A DNA stretch of 32,752 nt from Bacteroidetes bacterium MED-G20 (GCA_905182745.1 CAJJCR010000004.1:1-32752), one strand, 5' to 3'. Positions 1-9,277 are shown, numbered from the stretch's first letter. The notes: generated by a model from the letters alone, not told the origin. Translations and numbers: made by a program.

Positions 1-763
1 CAGATGAAATAGTTTGGGAATTTTGGTTTTCAAAAGACCATTCAGGAATTTGATGATACAAAGTGTCTTTGTCTATGGAAGAATCAAAGTCTTTATTCCC
101 ATAAATTGGCAAGTCTTTTAATTCTGAATTTTCTTGCTCCTCTTTTAAAAGCAAGCTTATTTCTTTGGTAATTCTTCTTATTTCCCCAAAATTATAAGTA
201 AAATATTTACCTCTAATCTTTTGGTTTTTATCCACCAATAATGTCATTAAGTGGGCTTGCCTATCAAAACCAAAAATCGTGTCTTTTTTGGTCCAGGGAT
301 TCCCTTTGGTAAATTCATTGTCAAAATATGGAATATATTTTGAAGCAGTCATTATCCATTTTTCACTGTCTATTTTATTAAAATCTCTAAATTCTTTAAT
401 ACGGTAATTAATATCCTTTGAGGATTCCAAAAATGAGGTGACTACAATCACGTCGTCAAACCCAATATTATCTACTAGTTCATTGTAAATCTTAATTTTA
501 AACCACTCTAGCCTAAAGGGGCATTTTTCAAAATCGGTAGGACATTCAACAGATAAAAAGTTGTATAAAATAATTTTATCATTCCAATTACAAGAAGATA
601 TTGTATCTCCTTTAAAATCAACTATATTGAAAGGTGCATCTAACTCGCCAAAGACAGGCTGTGATTTGTATTCTGTATCGCCAAGTAATAAAAACCCCAG
701 AGAAGACAAAAAAGAACCAAAAATAAGAGCTAGTATTAAAAATCCTTTTCTTCGAGAAATCAA
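1..763 (-). CDS. SCO1/SenC-like copper chaperone, partial (3' end outside window)
   Basis: Reading the minus strand from a TTG at 763 gives an open frame of about 254 codons to the window edge. It opens with a basic, then hydrophobic N-terminus (ISRRKGFLILALIFG), which should anchor it in the inner membrane. A thioredoxin-like fold of the SCO type follows, with FLSVECPTDFEKCPF where copper-binding cysteines are expected, and a distal histidine in DRQAHLMTLLVDKNQKIRG. SCO proteins deliver copper to the CuA site of cytochrome oxidase, and the gene starts 5 bases after the stop of the oxidase subunit IV gene, which supports the call. The cysteine pair is oddly spaced (CX6C rather than the usual CX3C). 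The TTG start is inferred; I saw no in-frame ATG ahead of the anchor. Confidence 0.75.
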   Translation of the reverse strand, partial: MISRRKGFLILALIFGSFLSSLGFLLLGDTEYKSQPVFGELDAPFNIVDFKGDTISSCNWNDKIILYNFLSVECPTDFEKCPFRLEWFKIKIYNELVDNIGFDDVIVVTSFLESSKDINYRIKEFRDFNKIDSEKWIMTASKYIPYFDNEFTKGNPWTKKDTIFGFDRQAHLMTLLVDKNQKIRGKYFTYNFGEIRRITKEISLLLKEEQENSELKDLPIYGNKDFDSSIDKDTLYHQIPEWSFENQNSQTISS

Positions 764-768
764 AATGA

Positions 769-1173
769 CTAAGGATTTATGCTATTCTCACCTTGAAAAA
801 CTTCATGCCAATAAGTTGACTCTGCAAGGCAAATAAATATAAGGTAAGCAATAAATAAAATGTAAGGTGCTAAAATTACCCACTTAAAACTTTTTCTTTC
901 ATCCCCCAAATGCATGAATATCAATACGATGTAAGCAGCCTTAACTACAGTTAATACTAAAAATCCGATTTTCACATATGGCCAAAGAAAATTATCTTCT
1001 CCAGAAGCATCGTATTGTTTGATAAAAGCACCAATTAAGACTTCAATGACTGTTATGAGAGTAAGTATGCCTGTTACTTTCCATATTTTTTTTCTTATAA
1101 CAACTCCATGTGCTTCGTCATGATTAGCCGACACAGAGTAATTATTATCTTGTATTAAATCGTCTCTTTCCAT
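769..1173 (-). CDS. Cytochrome c oxidase subunit IV family protein
   Basis: A 134-residue protein with three predicted membrane helices at about residues 33-51, 66-88 and 97-116. The loop FMHLGDERKSFKW between helices 2 and 3 is typical of the CyoD/CoxD-like small subunit of heme-copper oxidases. It would sit in the inner membrane and help assemble or stabilise the oxidase. It lies 11 bases after the stop of the 270-residue subunit III gene and 5 bases before the SCO-like gene, so all are probably one operon. Length and topology match the Bacteroidota version of this subunit. The family call is secure, the exact subunit name less so. Confidence 0.85.
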   Translation of the reverse strand: MERDDLIQDNNYSVSANHDEAHGVVIRKKIWKVTGILTLITVIEVLIGAFIKQYDASGEDNFLWPYVKIGFLVLTVVKAAYIVLIFMHLGDERKSFKWVILAPYILFIAYLIFICLAESTYWHEVFQGENSINP

Positions 1174-1184
1174 TGGTTAATAAA

Positions 1185-1997
1185 TTACAGTAAATAGAAA
1201 AATGTAAAAACAAAAACCCAGACTAAATCAATAAAATGCCAATAAAGTCCAACTTTTTCCACCATTTCGTAATGACCTCTTTTGTCATAAACTCCTCTTA
1301 AAACATTAATTAAGATTATAAAATTAAATACTACACCAGAAAAAACATGAAAGCCATGAAAGCCTGTGATGAAAAAGAAAAAATTTGCATATTGAGGAAC
1401 CAGTGGAGCATATTCATTTTCAATTAAATTGGCTCCCTGCATTGTTGCAGTAGCACCATCAAATAATGCTTTGGCTTCTGCTCCAGTCACTGTCAAGCCT
1501 CTCCCCATTCTTAATATTAATTCGTTTGCAGCATTATAATCTACAACTGCCCAACCTTCAAGTGTGAGCACAGATCCATAATGGGTTCCATGAATGAAAT
1601 GGTACCATTCCCAACCCTGAGAACCAACAAAAAATAAACCACCTACTACTGTTAGTAACAGCCATTTAACAACGCCTTTTTTATCTAATCTGTGTCCAGC
1701 TTCAACAGCTAAAACCATTGTAACAGAGCTTACAATTAATATAAAGGTCATTAAAGCAACATATAAAAGCGGGTAACCATTACCTAAAAATGGCATAGCA
1801 TTAAATGTTTCCTCACCAATTGGCCATGAAGAAGCTTGGTGCCTAGCAAACCCGTAAGCTGTTAAAAGCCCACCAAATGTTAAAGCATCTGATACCAAAA
1901 ACATCCACATCCATTGTTTACCATAGGAAATCCTGAAAGGAGAACCATTGCCTCCCCAAAGTTCTGATCTACTAATATTTTCCGATTGTCCAGCCAT
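1185..1997 (-). CDS. Cytochrome c oxidase subunit III (heme-copper oxidase)
   Basis: A 270-residue membrane protein with about five helices. Subunit III hallmarks are visible: GKQWMWMFLVSDALTFGG near the N-terminus, GSQGWEWYHFIHGTHYG after the third helix, FFFITGFHGFHVFSG in the fourth, and a conserved glutamate followed by GLYWHFIDLVWVFVF in the last. About 60 residues of non-membrane sequence (roughly 140-200) separate helices 3 and 4. It acts in the inner membrane as a core subunit of the aerobic terminal oxidase. It follows the longer subunit III homologue by 23 bases. A tandem pair of subunit III genes is usual in Flavobacteriia. Confidence 0.93.
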   Translation of the reverse strand: MAGQSENISRSELWGGNGSPFRISYGKQWMWMFLVSDALTFGGLLTAYGFARHQASSWPIGEETFNAMPFLGNGYPLLYVALMTFILIVSSVTMVLAVEAGHRLDKKGVVKWLLLTVVGGLFFVGSQGWEWYHFIHGTHYGSVLTLEGWAVVDYNAANELILRMGRGLTVTGAEAKALFDGATATMQGANLIENEYAPLVPQYANFFFFITGFHGFHVFSGVVFNFIILINVLRGVYDKRGHYEMVEKVGLYWHFIDLVWVFVFTFFYLL

Positions 1998-2020
1998 ATA
2001 TTTAGATTAACAGTGCAAGT

Positions 2021-3262
2021 TTAATTAATATATTCTAAAAATACATACAAGTAAAGCCATAAAAGTCCCACAAAATGCCAAAAAACTTCAATCGCTTTAA
2101 GACCAGAAGTGTTTTCAGAATTATAATAGCCTTTACTTGCTCTAAAACTAACCACCATAATTCCAGAAATTGACATTATTAAATGTAAAAAATGAATAAA
2201 GGTAAGAACCCAAACAAAACTACTGGAGACATTAGAAGTCTGATAAAACTCAGCATACTGGTTGGCATTTAATTCTTCTTTTGTTCTTTCCCAAAAATCA
2301 TTATTGATATGAATATTTATTCCTGGTTTTAATTGAAAATAGCCTTCAAAATTCGATACCTCTTTGTCATCTAGATATATCTGCCCATTTTTAACAATAT
2401 ATTCCTTCCCAGATTGGTAAACTTTTTGGCTAATTGCCTTTCTTTCTTTATCTGACAGCTCTTTTGCAGGGAAATACAATTTCTTTTTATTGTAGATTAA
2501 ATCTTCACCATTTAATGCAATCGAAAAATCTTCACCATACTTGCCTTTAAGCATGAAAAAAGGTTGGTCGTTACAAACTCCAAAAGAAAATTTAAATAAT
2601 TCGTCTTTTTGACCCTCTGAAAGTGGAGAATTATTAATTGTAAGTCCGGTGCTGGACATTTCTAGTTTGGCATTCTTTTTTACATCAAAAATTGAATATG
2701 GATTTTCGTAGTTAGATAATTTTAAATTAGAACCTTGAAAACTAGTTCCGTAACCACAAATTTGTCTTAGAAAAGTTTTTAATTCGTCAACAGAACTAGT
2801 CTGCATTACCTTTCCATTAAAAATATAATTCTCTCCGTCATACTCAATAGGGTCATCTTCATTGTAAACCATGTAAGATTGGCCATATTGACCATAAACA
2901 AAGGTGATAAAGGACTTAATTGCATTTCCTTGGCTGTAATATTTACTCCAACCTATAAATTGAAAAACTCCAAATGCTAACGAAAAAACAAGAGATAAAA
3001 TAAGCAAATACACTGTTCTTTTCTTGTCAGATTTTTTTGCCTTTTTAACAGCATAATAAATAAAAATACTGCTTATTAAAATTAAGATCGTACTAATTTT
3101 AAATGCAAAAGGAAGATTAATATTAACCCAAAACTTATCCATTTTCCTAACTAATACTGCACTTGAAAGGCCAGCAAAAAGCATAAGACTTGCAATTAGT
3201 CCTACAATTACAATTGCTATGTAAACCTTTTCTCTTTGTTTATTGGAACTAAATTGTTGCAT
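2021..3262 (-). CDS. Cytochrome c oxidase subunit III homologue with large extracytoplasmic insertion
   Basis: A 413-residue protein. Helices at about 13-37, 52-70 and 84-104 and a C-terminal pair at about 350-372 and 388-411 form a five-helix subunit III core. The end, with IEVFWHFVGLLWLYLYVF, is the diagnostic last helix. Between helices 3 and 4 lies a hydrophilic insert of roughly 230 residues, rich in Lys, Asp, Asn and Ser, with cysteines in RQICGYG and FGVCNDQ. The insert starts where the neighbouring 270-residue paralogue has its own shorter loop. By topology it should face the periplasm. I do not recognise the insert as a known domain. The gene is 9 bases downstream of the heme O synthase gene. 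The core is firmly identified and the role of the insert is unknown. Confidence 0.87.
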   Translation of the reverse strand: MQQFSSNKQREKVYIAIVIVGLIASLMLFAGLSSAVLVRKMDKFWVNINLPFAFKISTILILISSIFIYYAVKKAKKSDKKRTVYLLILSLVFSLAFGVFQFIGWSKYYSQGNAIKSFITFVYGQYGQSYMVYNEDDPIEYDGENYIFNGKVMQTSSVDELKTFLRQICGYGTSFQGSNLKLSNYENPYSIFDVKKNAKLEMSSTGLTINNSPLSEGQKDELFKFSFGVCNDQPFFMLKGKYGEDFSIALNGEDLIYNKKKLYFPAKELSDKERKAISQKVYQSGKEYIVKNGQIYLDDKEVSNFEGYFQLKPGINIHINNDFWERTKEELNANQYAEFYQTSNVSSSFVWVLTFIHFLHLIMSISGIMVVSFRASKGYYNSENTSGLKAIEVFWHFVGLLWLYLYVFLEYIN

Positions 3263-3271
3263 ATAGAAAGA

Positions 3272-4144
3272 TTAAATCTGATTAAAACAATACATGGTAA
3301 ATAAAATTGGGAGATACAAAAAAGACATGAACATCAACTGTGTAGCATACTTTTTATCTAGTGTAAAGTAGAGTTTAACCGCTGGATAATACATAATAAG
3401 ACTGATAACGACTGCTGCCCACATAGACCAGATCCCTGTCATTTCAGATGCCCAGGGAAGCATAGAAACTGGCACTAAAAATGCGGAATAAAGCATTATT
3501 TGAAATGCGCTTTTTTGGTTTCTATCTCCGCTAGGGAGCAATCTAAATCCTGCTTTTTTATAATCGTCGTCTAATTTCCAAGCTAGAGCCCAAAAATGAG
3601 GAAACTGCCAAAAAAATTGAACTACAAATAGAATACCAGGCTCTAACCCAAAATCGTTGGATCCTGCAACATATCCAAGTAAGGGGGGGATACTTCCTGG
3701 AATTGCGCCAACAAAAACTGCAAATGGAGTTATCTTTTTTAATGGTGTATAAATAACGGTATAAATAACCATTGCTAATAACCCTAAAATAAATGAACTA
3801 AAATTAATACTAGCAAGTAAGTATAATCCCAAAACACCTGTAATTATGCAAAAAATGAGAGCTTCTGGGATGCTTAAAACTTTTGAGGGAAGTGGTCTAG
3901 AGAATGTTCTTGACATTAATTCGTCAGTTTTATATTCTATAATCTGGTTAAAGCCATTGGAAGATCCAGTTATTAAAACACCTCCGATAATTAGGTTCAA
4001 AAACATATAAGACGAGAGGTTACCATCCGCCAATAAAAACCCAAAAAAAGCGGACATTACAACCAAACTAGAAAGCCTAAGTTTTAAAAGAGCTATAAAC
4101 CCTCTTATCTTTAAAGTGAATGACAATTTTGAAATACTTTCCAA
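3272..4144 (-). CDS. ctaB: Protoheme IX farnesyltransferase (heme O synthase)
   Basis: A 290-residue UbiA-family prenyltransferase that adds a farnesyl group to heme B to make heme O for the terminal oxidase. The first Asp-rich active-site region is NGFNQIIEYKTDELMSRT with SRPLPS (residues 63-87), the heme O synthase signature. The second is WKLDDDYKKAGFRLLPS at about 191-207. About eight to nine membrane helices cover the protein. The start used is TTG at 4144; no in-frame ATG lies before the conserved LKLRLSSLVV segment. It heads the oxidase cluster here. In relatives I recall the oxidase subunit I gene just upstream, but here a broken wzi-like gene lies there instead. Confidence 0.93.
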   Translation of the reverse strand: MESISKLSFTLKIRGFIALLKLRLSSLVVMSAFFGFLLADGNLSSYMFLNLIIGGVLITGSSNGFNQIIEYKTDELMSRTFSRPLPSKVLSIPEALIFCIITGVLGLYLLASINFSSFILGLLAMVIYTVIYTPLKKITPFAVFVGAIPGSIPPLLGYVAGSNDFGLEPGILFVVQFFWQFPHFWALAWKLDDDYKKAGFRLLPSGDRNQKSAFQIMLYSAFLVPVSMLPWASEMTGIWSMWAAVVISLIMYYPAVKLYFTLDKKYATQLMFMSFLYLPILFTMYCFNQI

Positions 4145-4212
4145 ACTATAATTAATATGTTGTGAAATTAGTACAATTTCTTATTTATTATAGGATATGT
4201 TGAACGATTCAA

Positions 4213-5721
4213 TCAATAATCTTGCTGATCCTGCCACAATCTTGAAGATATACCAATATTAAAAACTTTGCTGTTATTACTAAGACCATTAGAAGATTTA
4301 GAATTAAATAGTTATATCTAATGAATAATTTTGTGTTGGTAAGGGCAGAAATCAAATAAGATAGTTGTACTATCACCAAATTCTGCTTGACTAAATCACC
4401 TTGCCCAATTTGATGATTATAGTCAGTAATTCTAGTATTATAAGACTCGAACATGTTGCTTCCAAAATTAAGTCCTGAAGAATCTATTCCGTATTGTTGA
4501 TTGTGGTATTGAACTGAAAAATCTATATTATTTCTCTGAAACCCAATAGAAATAAAAACTCTTCAAAATTTGATTCTAATGGATGGGCTAATGAATGATT
4601 TTTATGTCCATAGTTTTGTTTGGAACTCATATGTGGAATAAGTAAATGGCCTAACAGAATTAAACTCCATGATGGAATATAACCCATCTAATTTAAAGAT
4701 ATCAAAAGTCTTTAACCCCATTTGAAACCCATATTTATTTCCCCACCAACCAGTTCTATTTCTTAGCTCACCTAATAAGAATTCATCCAAAATAAAGCTT
4801 GAATAAATTAAAAAATGCTTGTCAATTGTGATCTTTGAAACCCGCTCCAAGTAGGGAATTATCTGCTGAACCTATACCATATTCTACAGGTCTAAAAAAC
4901 ACAAAAGGGTTGAAATAATTAATATCTGGACCACGATTCACAAGGGTATCTTTGTCTTGCCAAACTACAGATTCAAATAAACTTAAATTCATCCATTTAG
5001 TCACATTGTAACTTAGTAAGTGAGAAGATGCCCATTTAAGATTTGAAAATCCCTTTGAATATTGATCTTCATGGAGTGACCAAAGATTTACATATTTGAC
5101 TTTCCAAAATGTAGATTCTAATTTCATAAAAGGATAAGCAGGAGCAAAATCTGAAAGCCATAAAGATCGATAGCCATCTCCAAAAGTATTTTTCTCATTT
5201 CCAGCACTTAGTAAAATATATTTATTGAACTTATAAGAGATAACTCCTTGAAATATTGGCTTACTAAATGACATGGAATTTGTATCGTCTAGATAACCAA
5301 TTGAACGAACATAGGGTCTTTTGTTAGAAAATCTGTCATTATTTACAAACCCTTCTTGAAAGCCAACCCTAATCTGGTAAAAAAATTTAGAATTTAAATA
5401 ATTTAATTGTATCCCGGTAGCATAATTTATTTTGGGAGAACTGTAAGAAATCGCTGATGATTCCTGCAAAGAGAGAAAAGGCAAAATAGTAAATTTGGAA
5501 GAGTCCTTAATAGCTGAATAATCCCAAATACCTTTTTGATAAATCTTACTTTGGTTCTTATTTATTTGGTAAGGCTTGGATAAGCTGTGGTGGTTTTTTC
5601 CTTCAAAGCAAATATATTTTTCCATTTTATACCTGCTTTGAATATCTCCATAAATATATTGTTGAGAAAAGACATTAAAAACCATTAATAATCCTACAAT
5701 ATTTAGAATAATATTTTTCAA
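4213..5721 (-). pseudogene. Wzi/RemB-like outer-membrane protein, broken by about four frameshifts
   Basis: From a TTG at 5721, which overlaps the upstream stop as TTGA, one frame runs 299 codons to 4822. It has a signal peptide (ends near FNVFSQQ) and TFGDGYRSLWLSDFAPAYPF, the same motif as the intact neighbour at 6822-8348. The rest is present but split across frames: GAGF continues as KITIDKHFLIYSSFILDEF (shift near 4831-4837), then as NYGHKNHSLAHPLESNFEEF (near 4610-4620), then as SIGFQRNNIDFSVQYHNQQYG (near 4551-4558), then as NSKSSNGLSNNSKVFNIG (near 4303-4312), ending at a TGA at 4213. Joined, the product would be about 502 residues, close to the intact paralogue. Wzi binds capsule at the cell surface and RemB is linked to gliding. 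Open fragments at 4822-5721, 4602-4850 and 4209-4454 are pieces of this gene. It is either decayed or mis-sequenced. Confidence 0.85.
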
Positions 5722-6812
5722 CTTTTTTTGATGTATAGCTTAGCTAAAAGGAAAATAATCAAGAGTGATAAGGATGAGAAGACAACTTGAATAAACAACA
5801 GTAAAGTTGGGTTATTTATATTTAAAAATAATTGTAAAAATAATTGAAAAAGCACTACTGTCAGACTGTAGAAAAAAATTGACAAAGAAGATTTCGCATG
5901 GCCAAAACCAATTTTTTCAAAATTGTGGTGTATATGATTCTTATCCGCTGTAAAAGGAGATTTATCTTTTAAGATTCTAAGAGTGAAAACCCTCAAAGTA
6001 TCAATTAATGGGTATGCCAAAATACTCATAGCTAAAACTCCTTTATTTAATGTTTGAATCCAAATTGGGGCTAATAAATAGCTTTCATTAATTGAATTAA
6101 TAGACAAAACACAAAAAATTGAACCAATTGCTAAAGAGCCTGCATCACCCATAAAAACTCGTGCAGGATAAAAGTTGAAAAATATAAATCCCAACATAGT
6201 ACCAGACAAAACAAAAGCTAAAAGACTTAATGGTATGTTGCCAGAATAATAAAATAAAATACCAAAAAAAACAGAAGCCAATAAAGAAACGAGTCCTGCA
6301 AGACCATCTAATCCATCAATTAAATTTATTGCGTTGATGATAACTAAATAAGCTAAAATACTCAACAAGTAACTTTGCCATAAGCTCAAAGGATTTATTA
6401 CTCCAAATATTCCATGCATTGATTCTATTCTAAGCCCTGCCATTACTACAAGAATAAAAGCAACAATTATATGGGCAATAAGTTTTTTTACCGGAGCAGT
6501 TCCTATAATATCATCTTTCACCCCCACAAAAAAGAGTAAAATTAGAGAAGAAATTAAAAATTTAAAATTAACCAGCATTCCATCAATGAAATCATAGTTT
6601 TCAGGGAACCAAAGAGAATATGAAAAAACTATAGCACCAAAAATCACAACCCCTCCTAATGTTGGAATACTCCAACGATGCATCTTCCTGTCTTCCAAAG
6701 GTGAGTCCACTAAGTTTTTAAGTTTAGCAACTTTTATTAAAGATGGCATTGAAAAAAGCACAACAATCAATGCAGTAAAAAAACCAAATATTAATATGTA
6801 TAATCCGCTCAA
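5718..6812 (-). CDS. WecA/TagO-like undecaprenyl-phosphate sugar-1-phosphate transferase (MraY family)
   Basis: A 364-residue polytopic membrane enzyme that transfers a sugar-1-phosphate, probably N-acetylglucosamine phosphate, to undecaprenyl phosphate and so starts a lipid-linked glycan. Family motifs appear in order: DSPLEDRKMHRWSIPTLGG (residues 36-54), the Asp pair in VKDDIIGT (100-101), NLIDGLDG (163-170), ARVFMGDAGS (217-226) and the HIHH motif in KNHIHHNF (293-296). Those Asp and His residues bind magnesium and nucleotide in this family. It lies between an intact and a broken Wzi-like gene and downstream of GDP-fucose genes, which suggests surface polysaccharide or glycan synthesis. 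The donor sugar cannot be read from sequence. MraY itself is less likely because the HIHH motif marks the WecA/TagO branch. Confidence 0.88.
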   Translation of the reverse strand: MSGLYILIFGFFTALIVVLFSMPSLIKVAKLKNLVDSPLEDRKMHRWSIPTLGGVVIFGAIVFSYSLWFPENYDFIDGMLVNFKFLISSLILLFFVGVKDDIIGTAPVKKLIAHIIVAFILVVMAGLRIESMHGIFGVINPLSLWQSYLLSILAYLVIINAINLIDGLDGLAGLVSLLASVFFGILFYYSGNIPLSLLAFVLSGTMLGFIFFNFYPARVFMGDAGSLAIGSIFCVLSINSINESYLLAPIWIQTLNKGVLAMSILAYPLIDTLRVFTLRILKDKSPFTADKNHIHHNFEKIGFGHAKSSLSIFFYSLTVVLFQLFLQLFLNINNPTLLLFIQVVFSSLSLLIIFLLAKLYIKKS

Positions 6813-6821
6813 AATTTAGAT

Positions 6822-8348
6822 TTATTGGTCAAAGTAATCGTTTTTTAAATTGGTTCGCCAAGAAAGAAAAATATAATTCTCTGCTAAACTATTGTATATT
6901 CTTGTAATATGACCAATGGAAATTTCCATGTTGGTTGCTTTATTTAACATTATGCCAATCTTTGTATTTAAAAACCACCTGTTGTTTTCAGACTTAATAC
7001 TGAAAAGTAAATTTTCTTGTGGTTCAAAAATCTCATTACCGCTATAATCTGTAATGAAATCTGCATAATTGTAATTAAACCTTAAAAAGGTGTTTTTATA
7101 AGAAAACTGTCCTCTTATTAATAATTCTTGAAATCCTGAACCAAGCGGATGGGCTAATTCATGCCCTAAGTGAGAGTAGCTTTGGTTGACTTGCCCTTGA
7201 CTCATAGAATAAAGACCTGAAGGAGCCATATTCCATTCAATATTTAAAAAAGAATTAGAAATTTTCAATGGGTTAAACCATTTAATTCCTAGCTGAAACC
7301 CATTGGGAAAATTAAAAGATTTTAAGGCTATTTGGTTATATATTTTAAGATTATCAAAAAATAAAAAAGACCAATTAAATCCATAAATAATATTATTTGT
7401 AGTATCTGCATCTATTACTTTTGTTCCCATTATTGGTAAAAAGAAACTCAAATCTGGACTAATCACCCCGTTTTGAGAATTAAATGATTGGTAAACTCCG
7501 CCTTCAAAAAGAGAAATTGAAAATCTATTATTTGGAGAATAGGATAACTGATTAAAACTTGTTGACTTTGGAATAAATAATGCTTCTGGAGTAGAAGCTG
7601 CTGGTATTCTTTCTAGGTTTTTCATCCACGAAGTAACATGTTTGTAAAGAATTTTTTTATCAAACAGAAAATACTGTCCACTGATATAGGGATAGTCAGG
7701 AGCATAATCCGAAATTAATAAAGACCGATATCCCTCTCCGAAAAAATGTCTTCCGTGTCCAATTTGAAAATTGATTTCTGAAATTGGAGAAAAACTTAAA
7801 TATCCATTTGCCAAACTTGCATCGTGGCCATAGTCCTTAAAACGTTTTGCTCTGCCAATTCCATATGCTATTCCATCAACTCCCATTTGTGGATTTGCCC
7901 TACCGATAGACTTCTCTTTAAGATACAACGGATAAAAAAATTGATTTTCATAAAATCTAGTTTCAAAAGAAAAATCAGCACTTAAATCTCCAGAAATTCT
8001 AAATCCTCTAACGTTACTATAATATCTATAATCCAAATCATTATTTGTAGGGCCAAGAGTAAAATTAAAAAGAGGATCTGCTGTAATATGAATATCGTCT
8101 TGATTGACATTTAATAAACTATGTTCAAATATTTTATTTCCTAGCTTAGTTCTATCTCTTGTTGTACTATCTAGAAAGTATTGACTAGACTCTAAATAAG
8201 GCTGGATGGAACTATGGGAGACTTTATTATATGGAAGTATATAATTGGAAGAAAAACTTTTGTTTTTAATTTGGGCAATAAAAGGATTAACTAAACAAAA
8301 GCAACCATAAATTATAGCATGCTTAAAAATTGTTTTTTTAGACAACAT
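6822..8348 (-). CDS. Capsule assembly Wzi / gliding motility RemB-like outer-membrane protein
   Basis: The open frame extends upstream to 8369, but the likely start is the ATG at 8348 ([12 protein letters not shown]), which opens a signal peptide ending near NPFIAQ, giving about 508 residues. Conserved family pieces include HFFGEGYRSLLISDYAPDYP in the first half and LGHELAHPLGSGFQE near the C-terminus, and the alternating hydrophobic pattern suits an outer-membrane beta barrel. E. coli Wzi is a lectin that anchors capsule to the cell surface, and RemB is the gliding-related name in Flavobacterium. The start overlaps the restored stop of fcl (TAA at 8338-8340), so it is probably co-transcribed with GDP-fucose synthesis. 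Its broken paralogue is at 4213-5721. Confidence 0.8.
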   Translation of the reverse strand: MLSKKTIFKHAIIYGCFCLVNPFIAQIKNKSFSSNYILPYNKVSHSSIQPYLESSQYFLDSTTRDRTKLGNKIFEHSLLNVNQDDIHITADPLFNFTLGPTNNDLDYRYYSNVRGFRISGDLSADFSFETRFYENQFFYPLYLKEKSIGRANPQMGVDGIAYGIGRAKRFKDYGHDASLANGYLSFSPISEINFQIGHGRHFFGEGYRSLLISDYAPDYPYISGQYFLFDKKILYKHVTSWMKNLERIPAASTPEALFIPKSTSFNQLSYSPNNRFSISLFEGGVYQSFNSQNGVISPDLSFFLPIMGTKVIDADTTNNIIYGFNWSFLFFDNLKIYNQIALKSFNFPNGFQLGIKWFNPLKISNSFLNIEWNMAPSGLYSMSQGQVNQSYSHLGHELAHPLGSGFQELLIRGQFSYKNTFLRFNYNYADFITDYSGNEIFEPQENLLFSIKSENNRWFLNTKIGIMLNKATNMEISIGHITRIYNSLAENYIFLSWRTNLKNDYFDQ

Positions 8349-9277
8349 GGTTTTTAATGTACCAATCATAAGTTAATTTAATACCATCTGTAAGACTAAT
8401 TTTAGCTTTCCATTGTAAATTATTGATTTTGCTAACATCTAATAATTTCCTATAAGTTCCATCTGGCATCGAAGAATCCCAATCTAAATCTCCTTTAAAA
8501 TCCAGTAACTTTTTTTATCAAAAGTGCTAAATCTTTAATTGAAATATCCTCTCCTGTTCCAACATTTATAGTCTCTAGTTCATTATAAGTTTTCATTAAA
8601 AAAACACATGCATCTGCCAGATCATCTACATGTAAAAATTCTCTTTTAGGATTACCACTTCCCCAAATTTCTACTTTGTTTTCTTTGTTAAGCTTTGCAT
8701 CGTGAAACTTTCTTAACAAAGCAGGCAAAACATGTGAAGTTTTAAGATCAAAATTATCATTTGTACCATATAAATTTGTGGGCATTACGGATATGAAGTT
8801 ACATCCGTATTGTTCTCTAAAATATTGGCACATTTTTAACCCTGCAATTTTAGCTATTGCATAGGGCTCATTGGTAGTTTCTAAAAGTCCAGTTAATAGA
8901 TACTCTTCTTTTATTGGTTGAGGAGCATTTTTTGGATATATACATGAAGATCCTAAAAAAAGTAGCTTTTCAACATTGAAAAGGTGAGCATTTTTTATAA
9001 CGTTGTTTTGAATCATTAAATTATCATAGATAAAATCTGCTTTATAATTAATATTGGCCAAAATACCACCAACTTTAGCTGCTGCTAAAAAAACAAATTC
9101 TGGTCTTTCCTTATTAAAAAAACTAGTTACCTCTTCGGAATTTCTTAAATCCAATTCTTTAGAAGATTTCAGCACTAAATTATTATGACCTATAGACTTT
9201 AAATTTCTAACAATTGCAGACCCAACCATTCCATTATGGCCAGCAACATAAATTTTAGAACTTTTAGAAAATGCCAT
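8338..9277 (-). CDS. fcl: GDP-L-fucose synthase, with a frameshift near the 3' end
   Basis: This enzyme epimerises and reduces GDP-4-keto-6-deoxymannose to GDP-L-fucose. The N-terminal Rossmann motif is [10 protein letters not shown] (residues 11-20). The catalytic Ser lies in [10 protein letters not shown] and the YxxxK pair in [12 protein letters not shown]. The first frame ends early at 8495 (260 residues) inside GGATTTTAAAGG. Dropping one T from that run restores [20 protein letters not shown] and a tail ending in DWYIKNHVV at a TAA at 8338-8340. The joined length of about 312 residues is normal for the family. The ATG at 9277 overlaps the gmd stop as TAATG. Whether the extra base is real or a homopolymer error cannot be decided here. 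If real, the C-terminal substrate-binding part is lost. Confidence 0.9.

Noticed and set aside
561-836. Plus-strand reading frame of 91 codons at the left end
   Set aside because: It is antisense to the SCO-like gene and the end of the subunit IV gene, begins with TTG and has no recognisable motif.
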